Shown piece after piece: positions 52,198 through 60,158 of a stretch of 64,000 nucleotides of DNA. Each line of letters opens with the position of its first letter. Positions within the stretch are counted from its first letter, which is position 1. The DNA is taken from the NCBI RefSeq assembly GCF_002939385.1, contig NZ_MULI01000001.1, positions 370,598-434,597 of the forward strand, written 5' to 3'. This DNA is from Streptomyces sp. MH60 (GTDB lineage: Bacteria > Actinomycetota > Actinomycetes > Streptomycetales > Streptomycetaceae). The notes under the pieces are model-generated. The model made no database searches. It had not been told where the DNA came from and saw nothing but the letters and a program-made list of their open reading frames with translations. The position numbers were made by a program, and so were the translations under genes.

Positions 52198-54301
52198 ACC
52201 ACTTGTCGGCCTCCACGTATGCGTCGTGGAGGCCGAATCCGGCGGCCGCGGCGGGGCGGGTGTCGTCCTCGGGGAGGTCGTCGAGGTCATCGATGCTGCC
52301 GTCCTCTCCGTGATGGGCCGACTCACCGGTTATGGGGCCGGTGCCGTATTGCGGGTGCCGGGCGGCGGGAACCGGCGGCGTGGTGGCGCGGGCGAGGAGG
52401 GCTTGTTCGGTGGTGGTGGCGTGGCCGCTGTGGACGCGGCGCATGAGCTGGTCGAGGGCGTCGGCGAGGCTGGCTTCGTGTTGCTGGCTGTCGTCGTGGT
52501 TGTTGTGGTGGGCGTGGGTGCGGATGTGCTGCCAGGTGTGGTCGTTGAACGGCTTATGGACGTGGTCGCGGTGGATCCAGGGGATTTCGGTGAGGTGGCC
52601 GTCGGTGAGGCGGATCCAGATCTGGCGGACGTCGTGGGGGTTGTAGTGGATCTCCCATTTCCCGCCTCGGCCGGCGACGGGGGAGGCCTGGCCGCGGTAG
52701 GGGGCGAGGAGATCGTGGTCGTAGGTGCGGTGGTGGATGGTGATGCCGGCGGGTGTGATGGCCTGCCAGCGCACGGGCAGCAGTTCGAGGTAGTCGCGTC
52801 CGGTGAGCGGGACGGGGACGTGTCCGGCGACGGCGACGAGCGCGGCCCACATCTGGTTCGGGGTGAGGGCCTTCCTCGGCATCAGTGGGTGGCGGAGGCC
52901 TTCGTGGGGGCGGTGGTGGTAGTGCACCAACCACTCATCAAGCAGGTCCTGCAGTTGGGGGACGCTGTAGCAGGCGTCTTTCTCGGTGTCGGGGCCGCGG
53001 CGGGTGACGTCGGATCCGGTGTAGCCGGGCAGGTGCTGGCAGAACAGGTGGTTGATGGTGCCGAAGGTCCGCTCGACGATGCCTTTGGCGGTGGGGGCGT
53101 GGGGCGGGGCGGGCTGGACGCTGATGCCGAGGTGCTCGCAGGCAGCGGTGAACGCGGCGGAGACGAACACTTTGCCGCGGTCGACGACGATCGTCTCGGG
53201 CAGGACGACCGGCCGGGCCGCCGCGCCGGCCAGGCGCTCATCCAGCGCGGCCAGCCGCTGGTGGGGGAGTGCGGGGGCGTGGTCCATGCGCAGGATGTCC
53301 GGCCAGGTGGGGCGGGCGGGGTGGGGGACGGCCATCTCCGCGAGCAGCAGGGCCGCATCCACGGCCTTGGTTGCGCTCGGGCACAGCACGGCGGCGAGGA
53401 TGGCGCGGGTGGCGACGTCGACGGCGATGGTGAGTTCGGGCCGGGCCAGGCGCCCGTCGTCGAAGAGGGCGAGGACGTCCAGGCGGGTGGTGTCGACCTG
53501 CACCTGTTCACCGGGCCGCAGCGCCGTAGCCTGGGTGAAAGCCCGCCCGTCGACGCTCGCGGGCACCTGCCGGACAGGTCCGGAGGGCAGTTCGCTGGGT
53601 CGGGCCAGCGCAGTGACCAGCCGGTACAGCGTGGCCTGGGACGGTGCGGGCACCGTGCCTGGGCCGTGCCGGTCCTCAAGGATCTGGTTGATCAGCGGGA
53701 ACAGGCCGTTGATAGTGCCCTTCGAGCGGCCGCGCCGGCGGCGCAGCGCTTCGCGGACGGCGGCGACGACCCGCTCGTCGGCCCGCCCGGTGGGGCTGGA
53801 GGCGCGGGTGGTGCGGTGGTCGAGCAGCCCCCACAGGCCTTGCTTGCGGTAGGCCAGGCGCATGCGCTGCACCGTGGTGCGCGAGACCCGGCCGAAGCCG
53901 AGCGCGGTCAGCTCCTCGGCCTTGGCCTGCTCCCGCTCGGCCAGCGTGTGCCGTTCGGGGTCGTACTGCTCCCGTACCGTCCCTTCGCTGCCAGGCCCGC
54001 CAGGCAGGCCGCGTTCGACCTCCCGCACGTGCCGTTGCCAGGCCAGCGCCTTTTCGCGCGCCGCGGCGGGGGCGGTCTCGAACAGGCCCCACTGCGGTGC
54101 CGCCTGAGGCGCATCGACCCCGACGACGGTGAAGCCGGGGTCGGCGAACAGATGTCCAGCGAGCACGACCTCACCACCGCCGTCCGGGCCGAGGAGGTGG
54201 ATGTCCTGTCCCGAAAGTGCGACCACCTGCCACTTCACGTCACGGAAGCGGACGTGAGCACCGACCTTCACGGTCGGCCTGGCATTGCGCCGCGCGCTCA
54301 C
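52194..54301 (-). CDS. TnsB-type DDE transposase (Mu transposase C-terminal family)
   Basis: A GTG at 54301 overlaps the TnsA stop (GTGA). The N-terminal part has helix-turn-helix segments (RHTLAEREQAKAEELTALGF, then GRVSRTTVQRMRLAYRKQGL). The RNase H-like core has D270 in VQVDTTRLDVL, D374 in IVVDRGKVFVS and E410 in TAKGIVERTFGTIN, an intact DDE triad. A Mu-C-type beta barrel follows (near residue 560, GKWEIHYNPHDVRQIWIRLT). The conserved protein of about 701 residues ends VEADKW at about 52199, but no stop follows; the frame stays open to 51158. An extra TG seems to have destroyed a TGA at 52194. The enzyme should cut and join transposon 3' ends. Confidence 0.85.
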
Positions 54302-55101
54302 CCGGCACCTCCCTTCTTGCCCGGGTCGCTCCAGCCCTGCGGGCCGACGAGGACGCGTTCGTGCAGCGGCGTGTTCAGACGGGCGGTCAACCGGCCGTGC
54401 CACAGAGCGTGGAAGACGGCGGGCAGGACTTCGATCGGGTCGCCGACCGCTTCGGTGCCCTCGAGCAGCGGCCGCGGCCGCATGAACGCCTCGACGACCG
54501 CCGCCATCAGCCCCGGGCGGCCGGCGTTGCGGGGGTGGCGGTATCCGGCCAGCCATTTCAGGTTGGCGGCCAGCGCGTCGTCGAGCGGTGGGATGCGTCG
54601 GTAGGTCCAGCCGACGTCCGCGCATGCCTGCGCCACCGCCTCGGCGGCCTTCACTGCGCGTTCGCCGCCCGCGTCAGGGTGGCCGGGGCAGTCGGCGAGC
54701 AGCGCGGTTCCGTCGGCACGGCGGGCGAAGAGCTGCGGCACCCAGGAACGCACCTGCCCGCGGCGATTACGCCACAGCAACCGCACCGGCCGCCCCGCCA
54801 GGCCCGTCACATCCCTGTCGCGGTCCAGCACCATCAGCTGGGCGCGCATCGCATTCGACCCCGCGGCCACGTGCCGTCCGGTGGTCGCCGACCACCACAA
54901 ACCCGGCCCCCACCGGCGCCCCGGCACCACCGGGAACGCCGACACCGGCGGCAAGTCCTCGAACGCCACGGTCATGGCGGCATCCGCCCACCGCTGCTGC
55001 ACCGCCTGCCCCACCGGGTCGAGGAACACCGCCTCGAACCCGCCCAAGCGGCCCACGGCCGCCCGCCCTGCCCGGCTCCGGGCTGCTCCTGTACTGATCA
55101 C
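54298..55101 (-). CDS. TnsA-like endonuclease subunit, active-site residues lost
   Basis: This 267-residue protein has the layout of Streptomyces TnsA-like heteromeric transposase subunits: WWSATTGRHVAAGS, then VLDRDRDVTGLAGRPVRLLW, FARRADGTALLADCP and the C-terminal LKWLAGYRHPRN. In related proteins the first block reads with H-E-S-W-x-E-R-D and the second with H-A-P-D-[FY]-F, supplying the catalytic acids. Here they are AAGSNAMRAQ (residues 79-88) and SWVPQLFARR (119-128), so the Glu and Asp appear lost. The length and order are otherwise kept. It could act as a structural partner of TnsB or be decaying. It lies 107 bases downstream of tniQ. Confidence 0.72.
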   Translation of the reverse strand: MISTGAARSRAGRAAVGRLGGFEAVFLDPVGQAVQQRWADAAMTVAFEDLPPVSAFPVVPGRRWGPGLWWSATTGRHVAAGSNAMRAQLMVLDRDRDVTGLAGRPVRLLWRNRRGQVRSWVPQLFARRADGTALLADCPGHPDAGGERAVKAAEAVAQACADVGWTYRRIPPLDDALAANLKWLAGYRHPRNAGRPGLMAAVVEAFMRPRPLLEGTEAVGDPIEVLPAVFHALWHGRLTARLNTPLHERVLVGPQGWSDPGKKGGAG

Positions 55102-55208
55102 CCGCGCCAGCCAAGCCGCTCCTGCCCGCCCGGACCGCTGTTTTCAGTGTTTCTGCCACGAACGAGTGTCGTATCAGCTAACAGCCGACTCGCCCCCGGC
55201 GCGCGGGC

Positions 55209-56606
55209 TCAGCCGCCGCTCTCCTGCCCGCCCGCGGACAGCATCTTGCGGAGCACCTCGACGGGCATGTCCACCCACCCGGCGACCTCCTCCAGGGGCA
55301 CCCCGCCGTTCACCGCCGCCACCGCGGTCCGTTTCCAGGCGTTCTCGATCAGGCCGGCGCTGTGACCGAGCCCGCGCAGCAGCCGTCGGGCGACGTCGGC
55401 GGTCGGTCCGGTCTGCACCCCGCGCAGCTGCAGCAGTTGTTCCTCGGTGCTGTCGATCGTGCTGGTGATCAGCCTGCGCTGCTCGGCGGGCACCGCAGTC
55501 CGCCACATCGTCCCCGAACCGGGCGCCTTCTTCTCCTTGCTCAGCACCCGCAGCTGGCCGGCCATAGTCGAGCTGTGGTGTTCCTGCCGCAGCCACCACG
55601 GGTCGTTGTCGTACCCAGGTGGCCCGCCGGCGCCGCGGCGAAGGCGGATGACGCTGCCCATCCACGCGATGAGCGGCCCGCCGTGGTCCGTCGCGGCCAG
55701 CGGCCCCAGCCATCCCCGCCCCAGCCGCTCACCGAGCCTGCGGCAGAACCTCCCGTCGGCGGGCAGGGCCCTCGGCCGCCCGGCACCGCTGTCCACCCAC
55801 ACGAGCTGTGCCATGGCCGGGTCCAGCAGTGCGTCGGCCACCGCCACCACCTCGGGGAAGACGAGCGCGTCCCGCCCCACGATCCGCCACCGCTCCAGAT
55901 CACCGCCGGCATCTCCGCCCGCGACCTGGTGCAGACGCCGCGGCCAGATTGTCTCCCGCTCCCACTGCAGGGCCTGCTCCCACCACCGGGCCACCACCCC
56001 ATGCGCCAGCGCGAACACCCGCTCCGGCTCTGCACCGGCCCGCACCGCTCGCCGCGCCACCGAGGCCCACCGCCGCTGCGCCGCCACCACCTCCGGCAGG
56101 CCCCGCAGATCGAGGTGCTCCAGCGGCTGGTTGGCGTCCGCGTCCAGCAGCCACCGCCCATGCCGAACACACGCCCGCTCCCACCGCGGCACGTACCGCA
56201 CCACCCGCAGGATCGTCCCCGTACGTCGGGCCGCGCACAGGCGGCAGCCGAAGGCGACCGGCCCGGCGACCGCGCCCCCGGTCCGCCACGCCGCCGTCGG
56301 CACCCCGTCCTTTCCGGACGACAGCTTGGCGTCCTCCTGTCTCCAGGACGACAACGCCCGCGCCAGGACGTCTTCCTCGACGCCGCACAGGCCTGCCAGG
56401 AGTTGCCGTCCGGGCGTGTTCAGCAGTACCTCGGCGTCGGCCCGCGCGCCCCCGCCTTCGTGCCCCGGCGGGTAGTTGCGCCACTGCCAGCACGACCGCA
56501 ACACCTTTGCTTCCATCCCATAGCGGCCTGCGAGGCGGCAGATCAGCGATGAGGTCGTCTCCCTCGGCAGGGGAGCGGTCCGCAGCAGGCCGGGATGATG
56601 GGTCAC
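55209..56606 (-). CDS. TniQ-family target-selection protein
   Basis: This protein has about 465 residues from GTG 56606. The N-terminal TniQ domain begins VTHHPGLLRTAPLPRETTSS and LICRLAGRYGM. The zinc-ribbon-like part has FGCRLCAARR and ERACVRHGRWLLDADANQPL, the usual C-x2-C ... C-x2-H-G arrangement. Later helical modules include HGVVARWWEQALQWE and a C-terminal DNA-binding-like region (GLIENAWKRTAVAAVNGGVP, then LEEVAGWVDMPVEVLRKML). TniQ proteins direct Tn7-like elements to targets. The open frame extends upstream to 56720 but the added residues are not family-like. It is first in the operon. Confidence 0.82.
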   Translation of the reverse strand: MTHHPGLLRTAPLPRETTSSLICRLAGRYGMEAKVLRSCWQWRNYPPGHEGGGARADAEVLLNTPGRQLLAGLCGVEEDVLARALSSWRQEDAKLSSGKDGVPTAAWRTGGAVAGPVAFGCRLCAARRTGTILRVVRYVPRWERACVRHGRWLLDADANQPLEHLDLRGLPEVVAAQRRWASVARRAVRAGAEPERVFALAHGVVARWWEQALQWERETIWPRRLHQVAGGDAGGDLERWRIVGRDALVFPEVVAVADALLDPAMAQLVWVDSGAGRPRALPADGRFCRRLGERLGRGWLGPLAATDHGGPLIAWMGSVIRLRRGAGGPPGYDNDPWWLRQEHHSSTMAGQLRVLSKEKKAPGSGTMWRTAVPAEQRRLITSTIDSTEEQLLQLRGVQTGPTADVARRLLRGLGHSAGLIENAWKRTAVAAVNGGVPLEEVAGWVDMPVEVLRKMLSAGGQESGG

Positions 56607-56713
56607 TCCACCACGGTCTCGTGTCCGCCGTCCCGGGCGGGGGCTTTCGCAATGGATGCCCAGCGGAATCCAGGGGCAAGCCGGTTCCCCGAGAACGGCC
56701 GCCTGGCGCCGTA

Positions 56714-56731
56714 AGGGCAAGACCTTGCCCT
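56714..56731. promoter_or_regulatory. Short perfect palindrome upstream of tap
   Basis: AGGGCAAG and CTTGCCCT form an 8-bp perfect inverted repeat with a 2-base centre in the gap between the divergent tniQ and tap genes. It may be an operator or a short hairpin. Confidence 0.45.
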
Positions 56732-56754
56732 CATCGCCGGCCCCAATGCAATCA

Positions 56755-56798
56755 GTACGCTACTCGTACGGTAAACGTACGCTATCTGTACGGTTCGT
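56755..56798 (+). promoter_or_regulatory. Two 22-bp tandem repeats, candidate operator of tap-tpg
   Basis: Two adjacent 22-base units both begin GTACGCTA and contain GTACGGT, each with an internal imperfect palindrome (GTACGctactCGTAC in the first). They lie 30-74 bases before the tap start, overlapping the likely promoter. The AT content rises here relative to flanks. The XRE-type helix-turn-helix at the N-terminus of Tap is an obvious candidate to bind them. Confidence 0.6.
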
Positions 56799-56828
56799 GA
56801 GATAGGGTGTTGCTCAGGAGGTGCTTCC

Positions 56829-59081
56829 ATGTCTGAGCTGTTCGACGCGGTCGACGCGCTGGTTGCGTCCCGCGCCGTGCTGCCGCCGCCGGCGGAGCGT
56901 AAGCGCCTGCGTGCCGCGCACGGCCTAACGATCGACGAGGTGGCAGGTGCGCTGAAGGTGCGGCGGGCCACGGTGTCGGGCTGGGAGTCCGGCAAGACCG
57001 AGCCGCGCTCGCCGGAACGCGAGGCGTACGCCCGGCTACTGGACCAGCTCGCGGAGCTCTACCCCGCCCCCGCCAACCCTGCCCCACCCGAGCAGGACAC
57101 GGCGGTGCCCGAGACGTTCACAAGCGAGCCCGACCTTGCCCCGGAAGCGCGGACTCCGACCGCAGTGCCGGTCTCCGAGGCTGCGGAGACGACTGCAGCC
57201 GAGAACGCCCAGAGCGCTGCTCCTGTTGTCGCCGCTGTTCCGGGGACTGCGCCGCGTCCGGCGCGCACCACCAGGCCGTCGTCGACGTCGCGCCGCCCGG
57301 GTGCGAAGAAGGCGGCCCCGGCCGGCACCCCGGCAGGCGGCACCGACCCGCGGTTCGAGAACGGGCCGCTGGCCGTCGTCGACGTCGAGGATGGGAAGGT
57401 GCTGGCGTACTGCGTCGGCGGCCTGGTCCTGGACGTGCCCGCCAAGTCCATCCCGTCCCTGGTGGACTGGACGCTGCGCGAGGCGAAGCTCGGGCAGCCG
57501 AAGCTGTCCGGTCCAGGCAAGGACGCCGATCCGCTGCTGGTGCTCACCCCGTCCGCGCTCGAGCGTTACGGCCTGCCCGCCACGCTGAGCGAGGAGGAGC
57601 GGCTGGCCGGGCGAATCCCGGAGGGCCACAAGGTCATCAAGCAGCTGACCCGCGCGGAGTGGCAGCTGACGAAGCGCGGGTTCGGGCCGTGGGCGCGGAT
57701 CTACCGACCGGCCAAGGGCTCGGACCGCCAGTGCGTGCAACTGTGCGTCCCGTCCTGGCACGCGCTCGACTCCCGCCACTGGGGCCACGCCGCGCAGCTA
57801 CCGCCGGCGGAACTCGCCCGGGTCCTGGGCGTGTACGCGTCCCGGGTGATGACGCCGCGCGGCTCGACCGCGGTGACCGGTCTGGAGCTGATAACCGCGC
57901 TGCACCCGCCGACGCGGGCCTCCGAGCCGGACGCCGATGGCAAGCGGCACTCCGAGCACCATCCCGGCTCGCTCGGCAAGGACGTCATCGACCCGATGAA
58001 CTGGCCGCCGTGCGAGGTTCCCGACGGCCACCCGGTCCTCAAGGACCTGCCTCGCTTCCATGTGCGCGGTCCCGGCGAGAAGCTGTTCGAGGAGGCGTAC
58101 GACTGGGCCCGGCCGATGACCGATGCCGAGTGCATGCTGCGTCACCTGGTCGGTATCGACGTCAACATGGCCTTCGCTGCCGGCGCCAACGGCCTGACCG
58201 TCGGCCTGGGCGAGGCGACGCACGTCAAGGCCCCGGCGTTCGACCCGAAGCTGCCCGGCTCGTGGCTGGTGGACCTGTCCCACGTCGATTTGTCGCGGGT
58301 GAAGGTTGGCAAGGAGTGGGTGGAGCTGGACGGCAGCCTGCTGCCCTCCCCGTTCACGCCGAAGGGCGAACACCCCGCTGGACCGGCCTGGTACGCGACG
58401 CCCACCGTTGCCTACGCGGCGGAGCTCGGCTACGAGGTACGCCCGTTCGAGGCATACGTCCGCCACGAAAGCGGCCGTTACCTGGACGGCTGGTACCAGC
58501 GGCTGCGGGACGCCTACCTCGCCACGATGGCCGACCTCGGCGTCGACGCCGACTGCACGCCGGCCGACTTCCTCACCACGATGGACGGCTACAAGGCCCG
58601 CGACCCGGAGCTGGCGATCGTCGTCTCGGCGGTCAAGGCGACGGTCAAGGGCGGCCTGGGCAAGCTCCGCGAGCGCCCCCGGGGCGAGGGCTGGAAACCC
58701 GGGCAGCCGTGGCGCGCCCTGTCCCGGCCCACGTGGCGGCCGGACATCCGGGCGGCGATCATCTCCCGCACCCGCACCAACCTGCACCGCAAGATCGTCA
58801 AGCACGCGGCGTTCACCGGCCAGTACCCCGTCGCGATCCTGTCCGACTGCGTCGTCTACGCCGCCAACGGCACCAGCCCGCTGGACTTCCTGCCCTACCG
58901 CCAGGGAAAGCCGCTGCCCGGCGGCTTCAAGCTCGGCATCAACCCGGGCCTGGTCAAGCACGAGGGCACCCAGACCGTCCTGTGGGGCGAGGAAGTCCGC
59001 GAGCGGTTCAACGCCCCGGAGCTCAACCTTGCCCGGTACATCAAGGACGGCACCGTCACCGACGTCGACAACGGAGAGTAG
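56829..59081 (+). CDS. tap: Telomere-associated protein Tap
   Basis: This 750-residue protein has the length and sequence of Streptomyces Tap, which binds the 3' overhang of linear replicons and recruits the terminal protein so the ends can be completed. The N-terminus has an XRE-type helix-turn-helix (LRAAHGLTIDEVAGALKVRR and ATVSGWESGKTEPRSPE, residues about 28-70), followed by a Pro/Ala-rich linker (about 80-170). The conserved Tap body includes FENGPLAVVDVEDGKVLAYC, HWGHAAQLPPAELARVLGVY, HLVGIDVNMAFAAGANGLTV and KAAFTGQYPVAILSDCVVYA-like segments. AGGAGGT, a near-perfect ribosome site, lies eight bases before the ATG. tpg follows after 12 bases, forming the classic tap-tpg operon. This gene alone implies a linear chromosome or plasmid. 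Confidence 0.93.
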   Translation: MSELFDAVDALVASRAVLPPPAERKRLRAAHGLTIDEVAGALKVRRATVSGWESGKTEPRSPEREAYARLLDQLAELYPAPANPAPPEQDTAVPETFTSEPDLAPEARTPTAVPVSEAAETTAAENAQSAAPVVAAVPGTAPRPARTTRPSSTSRRPGAKKAAPAGTPAGGTDPRFENGPLAVVDVEDGKVLAYCVGGLVLDVPAKSIPSLVDWTLREAKLGQPKLSGPGKDADPLLVLTPSALERYGLPATLSEEERLAGRIPEGHKVIKQLTRAEWQLTKRGFGPWARIYRPAKGSDRQCVQLCVPSWHALDSRHWGHAAQLPPAELARVLGVYASRVMTPRGSTAVTGLELITALHPPTRASEPDADGKRHSEHHPGSLGKDVIDPMNWPPCEVPDGHPVLKDLPRFHVRGPGEKLFEEAYDWARPMTDAECMLRHLVGIDVNMAFAAGANGLTVGLGEATHVKAPAFDPKLPGSWLVDLSHVDLSRVKVGKEWVELDGSLLPSPFTPKGEHPAGPAWYATPTVAYAAELGYEVRPFEAYVRHESGRYLDGWYQRLRDAYLATMADLGVDADCTPADFLTTMDGYKARDPELAIVVSAVKATVKGGLGKLRERPRGEGWKPGQPWRALSRPTWRPDIRAAIISRTRTNLHRKIVKHAAFTGQYPVAILSDCVVYAANGTSPLDFLPYRQGKPLPGGFKLGINPGLVKHEGTQTVLWGEEVRERFNAPELNLARYIKDGTVTDVDNGE

Positions 59082-59093
59082 GAGTAGGCCAGG

Positions 59094-60158
59094 ATGAGCC
59101 TGTTCGGGGACGGCCTGGAGGCCGCGGTGCAGAAGGCGTTCACCCGCCCGGCGCCCAAGAGCGCGGGTGCGCAGATGCGGTACCTGGTCAAGCAGCTCAA
59201 GGGCACCAAGGTGGTCGCCCAGATGCTGCGGGTCTCCCAGCGCACCGTCGAGCGGTACGTGAAGGGCCAGATCAAGAAGCCCCGGCCCGAACTCGCCGCG
59301 CGCCTGGAGCGCGAGGTGAAGAAGCGGTGGCAGCCGCAGATCCGCGCCAAGGCCAAGGAGAAGGCGGCCAGCACGGGCGGCATCGTCATCGACACCCGCG
59401 CCCGCATGGGCTACACGGCCCCGATCGGATCGACGGACCAGGACCGCATCCGGCACCTGACCGTCGCCCTGCCGCCCGTCTACGCCGCCCGCCTCTTCGA
59501 CGCCCAGGAGGACGGCGTCACCGACCAGCAGCTCCAGGAGATCGCCGCCGAAGCGCTCAAGGAGGTCTACTTCCAGGACAACGGCCGCCGCGCCGGCTCC
59601 CTGGAGGAGGTCCGGTTCACGGACATCGAGCACCTTGACGCCCCAGTTCCGCCGGTATCCGGTTGCCCGTCGCGGTCCGGGCCCGTAACGCCTCTGCGTC
59701 ATGCCCAGCCCACTCCCAGCTTCCGCAGCGCCTCCAACTGCTCCCGGGTGAGCTTGTCTCGCCTGGAACGGACATTCGATGTCCATACGCCCAGCTTCAC
59801 AGTCGCCGGCTCGCCGTCGACCGTGATCTCTTCGCTGTGGCCCCTCGGTACCGGCCGGTCCGCGCCTTCCCGCTCCACCCACTGCGTGAGGGCCGCCAGT
59901 CCCCGGTGGAACGCCGTCTGCGCCTTGCTCGGGCCCTTCGTCGCACGCGCTGCTGTCGGGGCGGGAGACGGCGCCTGGTCGGTCTGTACACCCAGCTTCG
60001 ACAGCCGCTCCTGCTGCTCGGTCGACAGGTGCTTCCAGGGGCCTGGCTTGCGCTGCTGCTGGAGCCATCGTCCGATGTCGTCGCCGTCCATCAGCACGCC
60101 GGGCTTGATCTCGGGCAGGCCGCCGTCGGCGTCGACCAGGTCCGCGAGGACGCGGTAG
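59094..60158 (+). CDS. tpg: Telomere terminal protein Tpg, with C-terminal read-through
   Basis: The N-terminal 182 residues match Tpg, the protein covalently attached to the 5' DNA ends of Streptomyces linear replicons and used as primer. Key blocks are MSLFGDGLEAAVQKAFTRPA, a helix-turn-helix in LKGTKVVAQMLRVSQRTVER, a basic region LEREVKKRWQPQIRAKAKEK, GGIVIDTRARMGYTAPIGST and the closing EEVRFTDIEHL. Known Tpg proteins are about 184-185 residues and stop a few codons later. Here the stop is missing and the frame stays open for another 170 codons, antisense to the 3' end of the helicase gene. The core alone (to about 59645) should suffice. GGAG lies upstream. Confidence 0.9.
   Translation: MSLFGDGLEAAVQKAFTRPAPKSAGAQMRYLVKQLKGTKVVAQMLRVSQRTVERYVKGQIKKPRPELAARLEREVKKRWQPQIRAKAKEKAASTGGIVIDTRARMGYTAPIGSTDQDRIRHLTVALPPVYAARLFDAQEDGVTDQQLQEIAAEALKEVYFQDNGRRAGSLEEVRFTDIEHLDAPVPPVSGCPSRSGPVTPLRHAQPTPSFRSASNCSRVSLSRLERTFDVHTPSFTVAGSPSTVISSLWPLGTGRSAPSRSTHCVRAASPRWNAVCALLGPFVARAAVGAGDGAWSVCTPSFDSRSCCSVDRCFQGPGLRCCWSHRPMSSPSISTPGLISGRPPSASTRSARTR

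Larger units (their letters stand above)
51115..56606 (-). mobile_element. Tn7-like transposition module (TniQ-TnsA-TnsB-TnsC)
   Basis: Four minus-strand genes lie in the order tniQ, tnsA-like, tnsB, tnsC/tniB; TnsA-TnsB and, ancestrally, TnsB-TnsC are joined by GTGA overlaps. The set corresponds to a Tn7/Tn5053-type heteromeric transposase: DDE strand transferase (TnsB), second endonuclease (TnsA), AAA+ regulator (TnsC/TniB) and target-selection protein (TniQ). One candidate end lies at 50.93-51.15 kb and the other is not identified. It sits next to the tap-tpg operon. Confidence 0.75.

Noticed and set aside
52025..54604. An 859-codon plus-strand frame rich in Val/Gly/Asp
   Set aside because: It mirrors the tnsB/tnsC codons; the DDE and Walker motifs are on the minus strand.
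51115..56606. CRISPR-associated Tn7-like transposon
   Set aside because: No Cas effector genes or arrays are seen next to the TniQ-TnsABC genes in the window.
57659..59638. A 659-codon plus-strand frame overlapping tap
   Set aside because: Arg/Pro/Gly-rich +1 shadow; Tap is in the other frame with a strong ribosome site.
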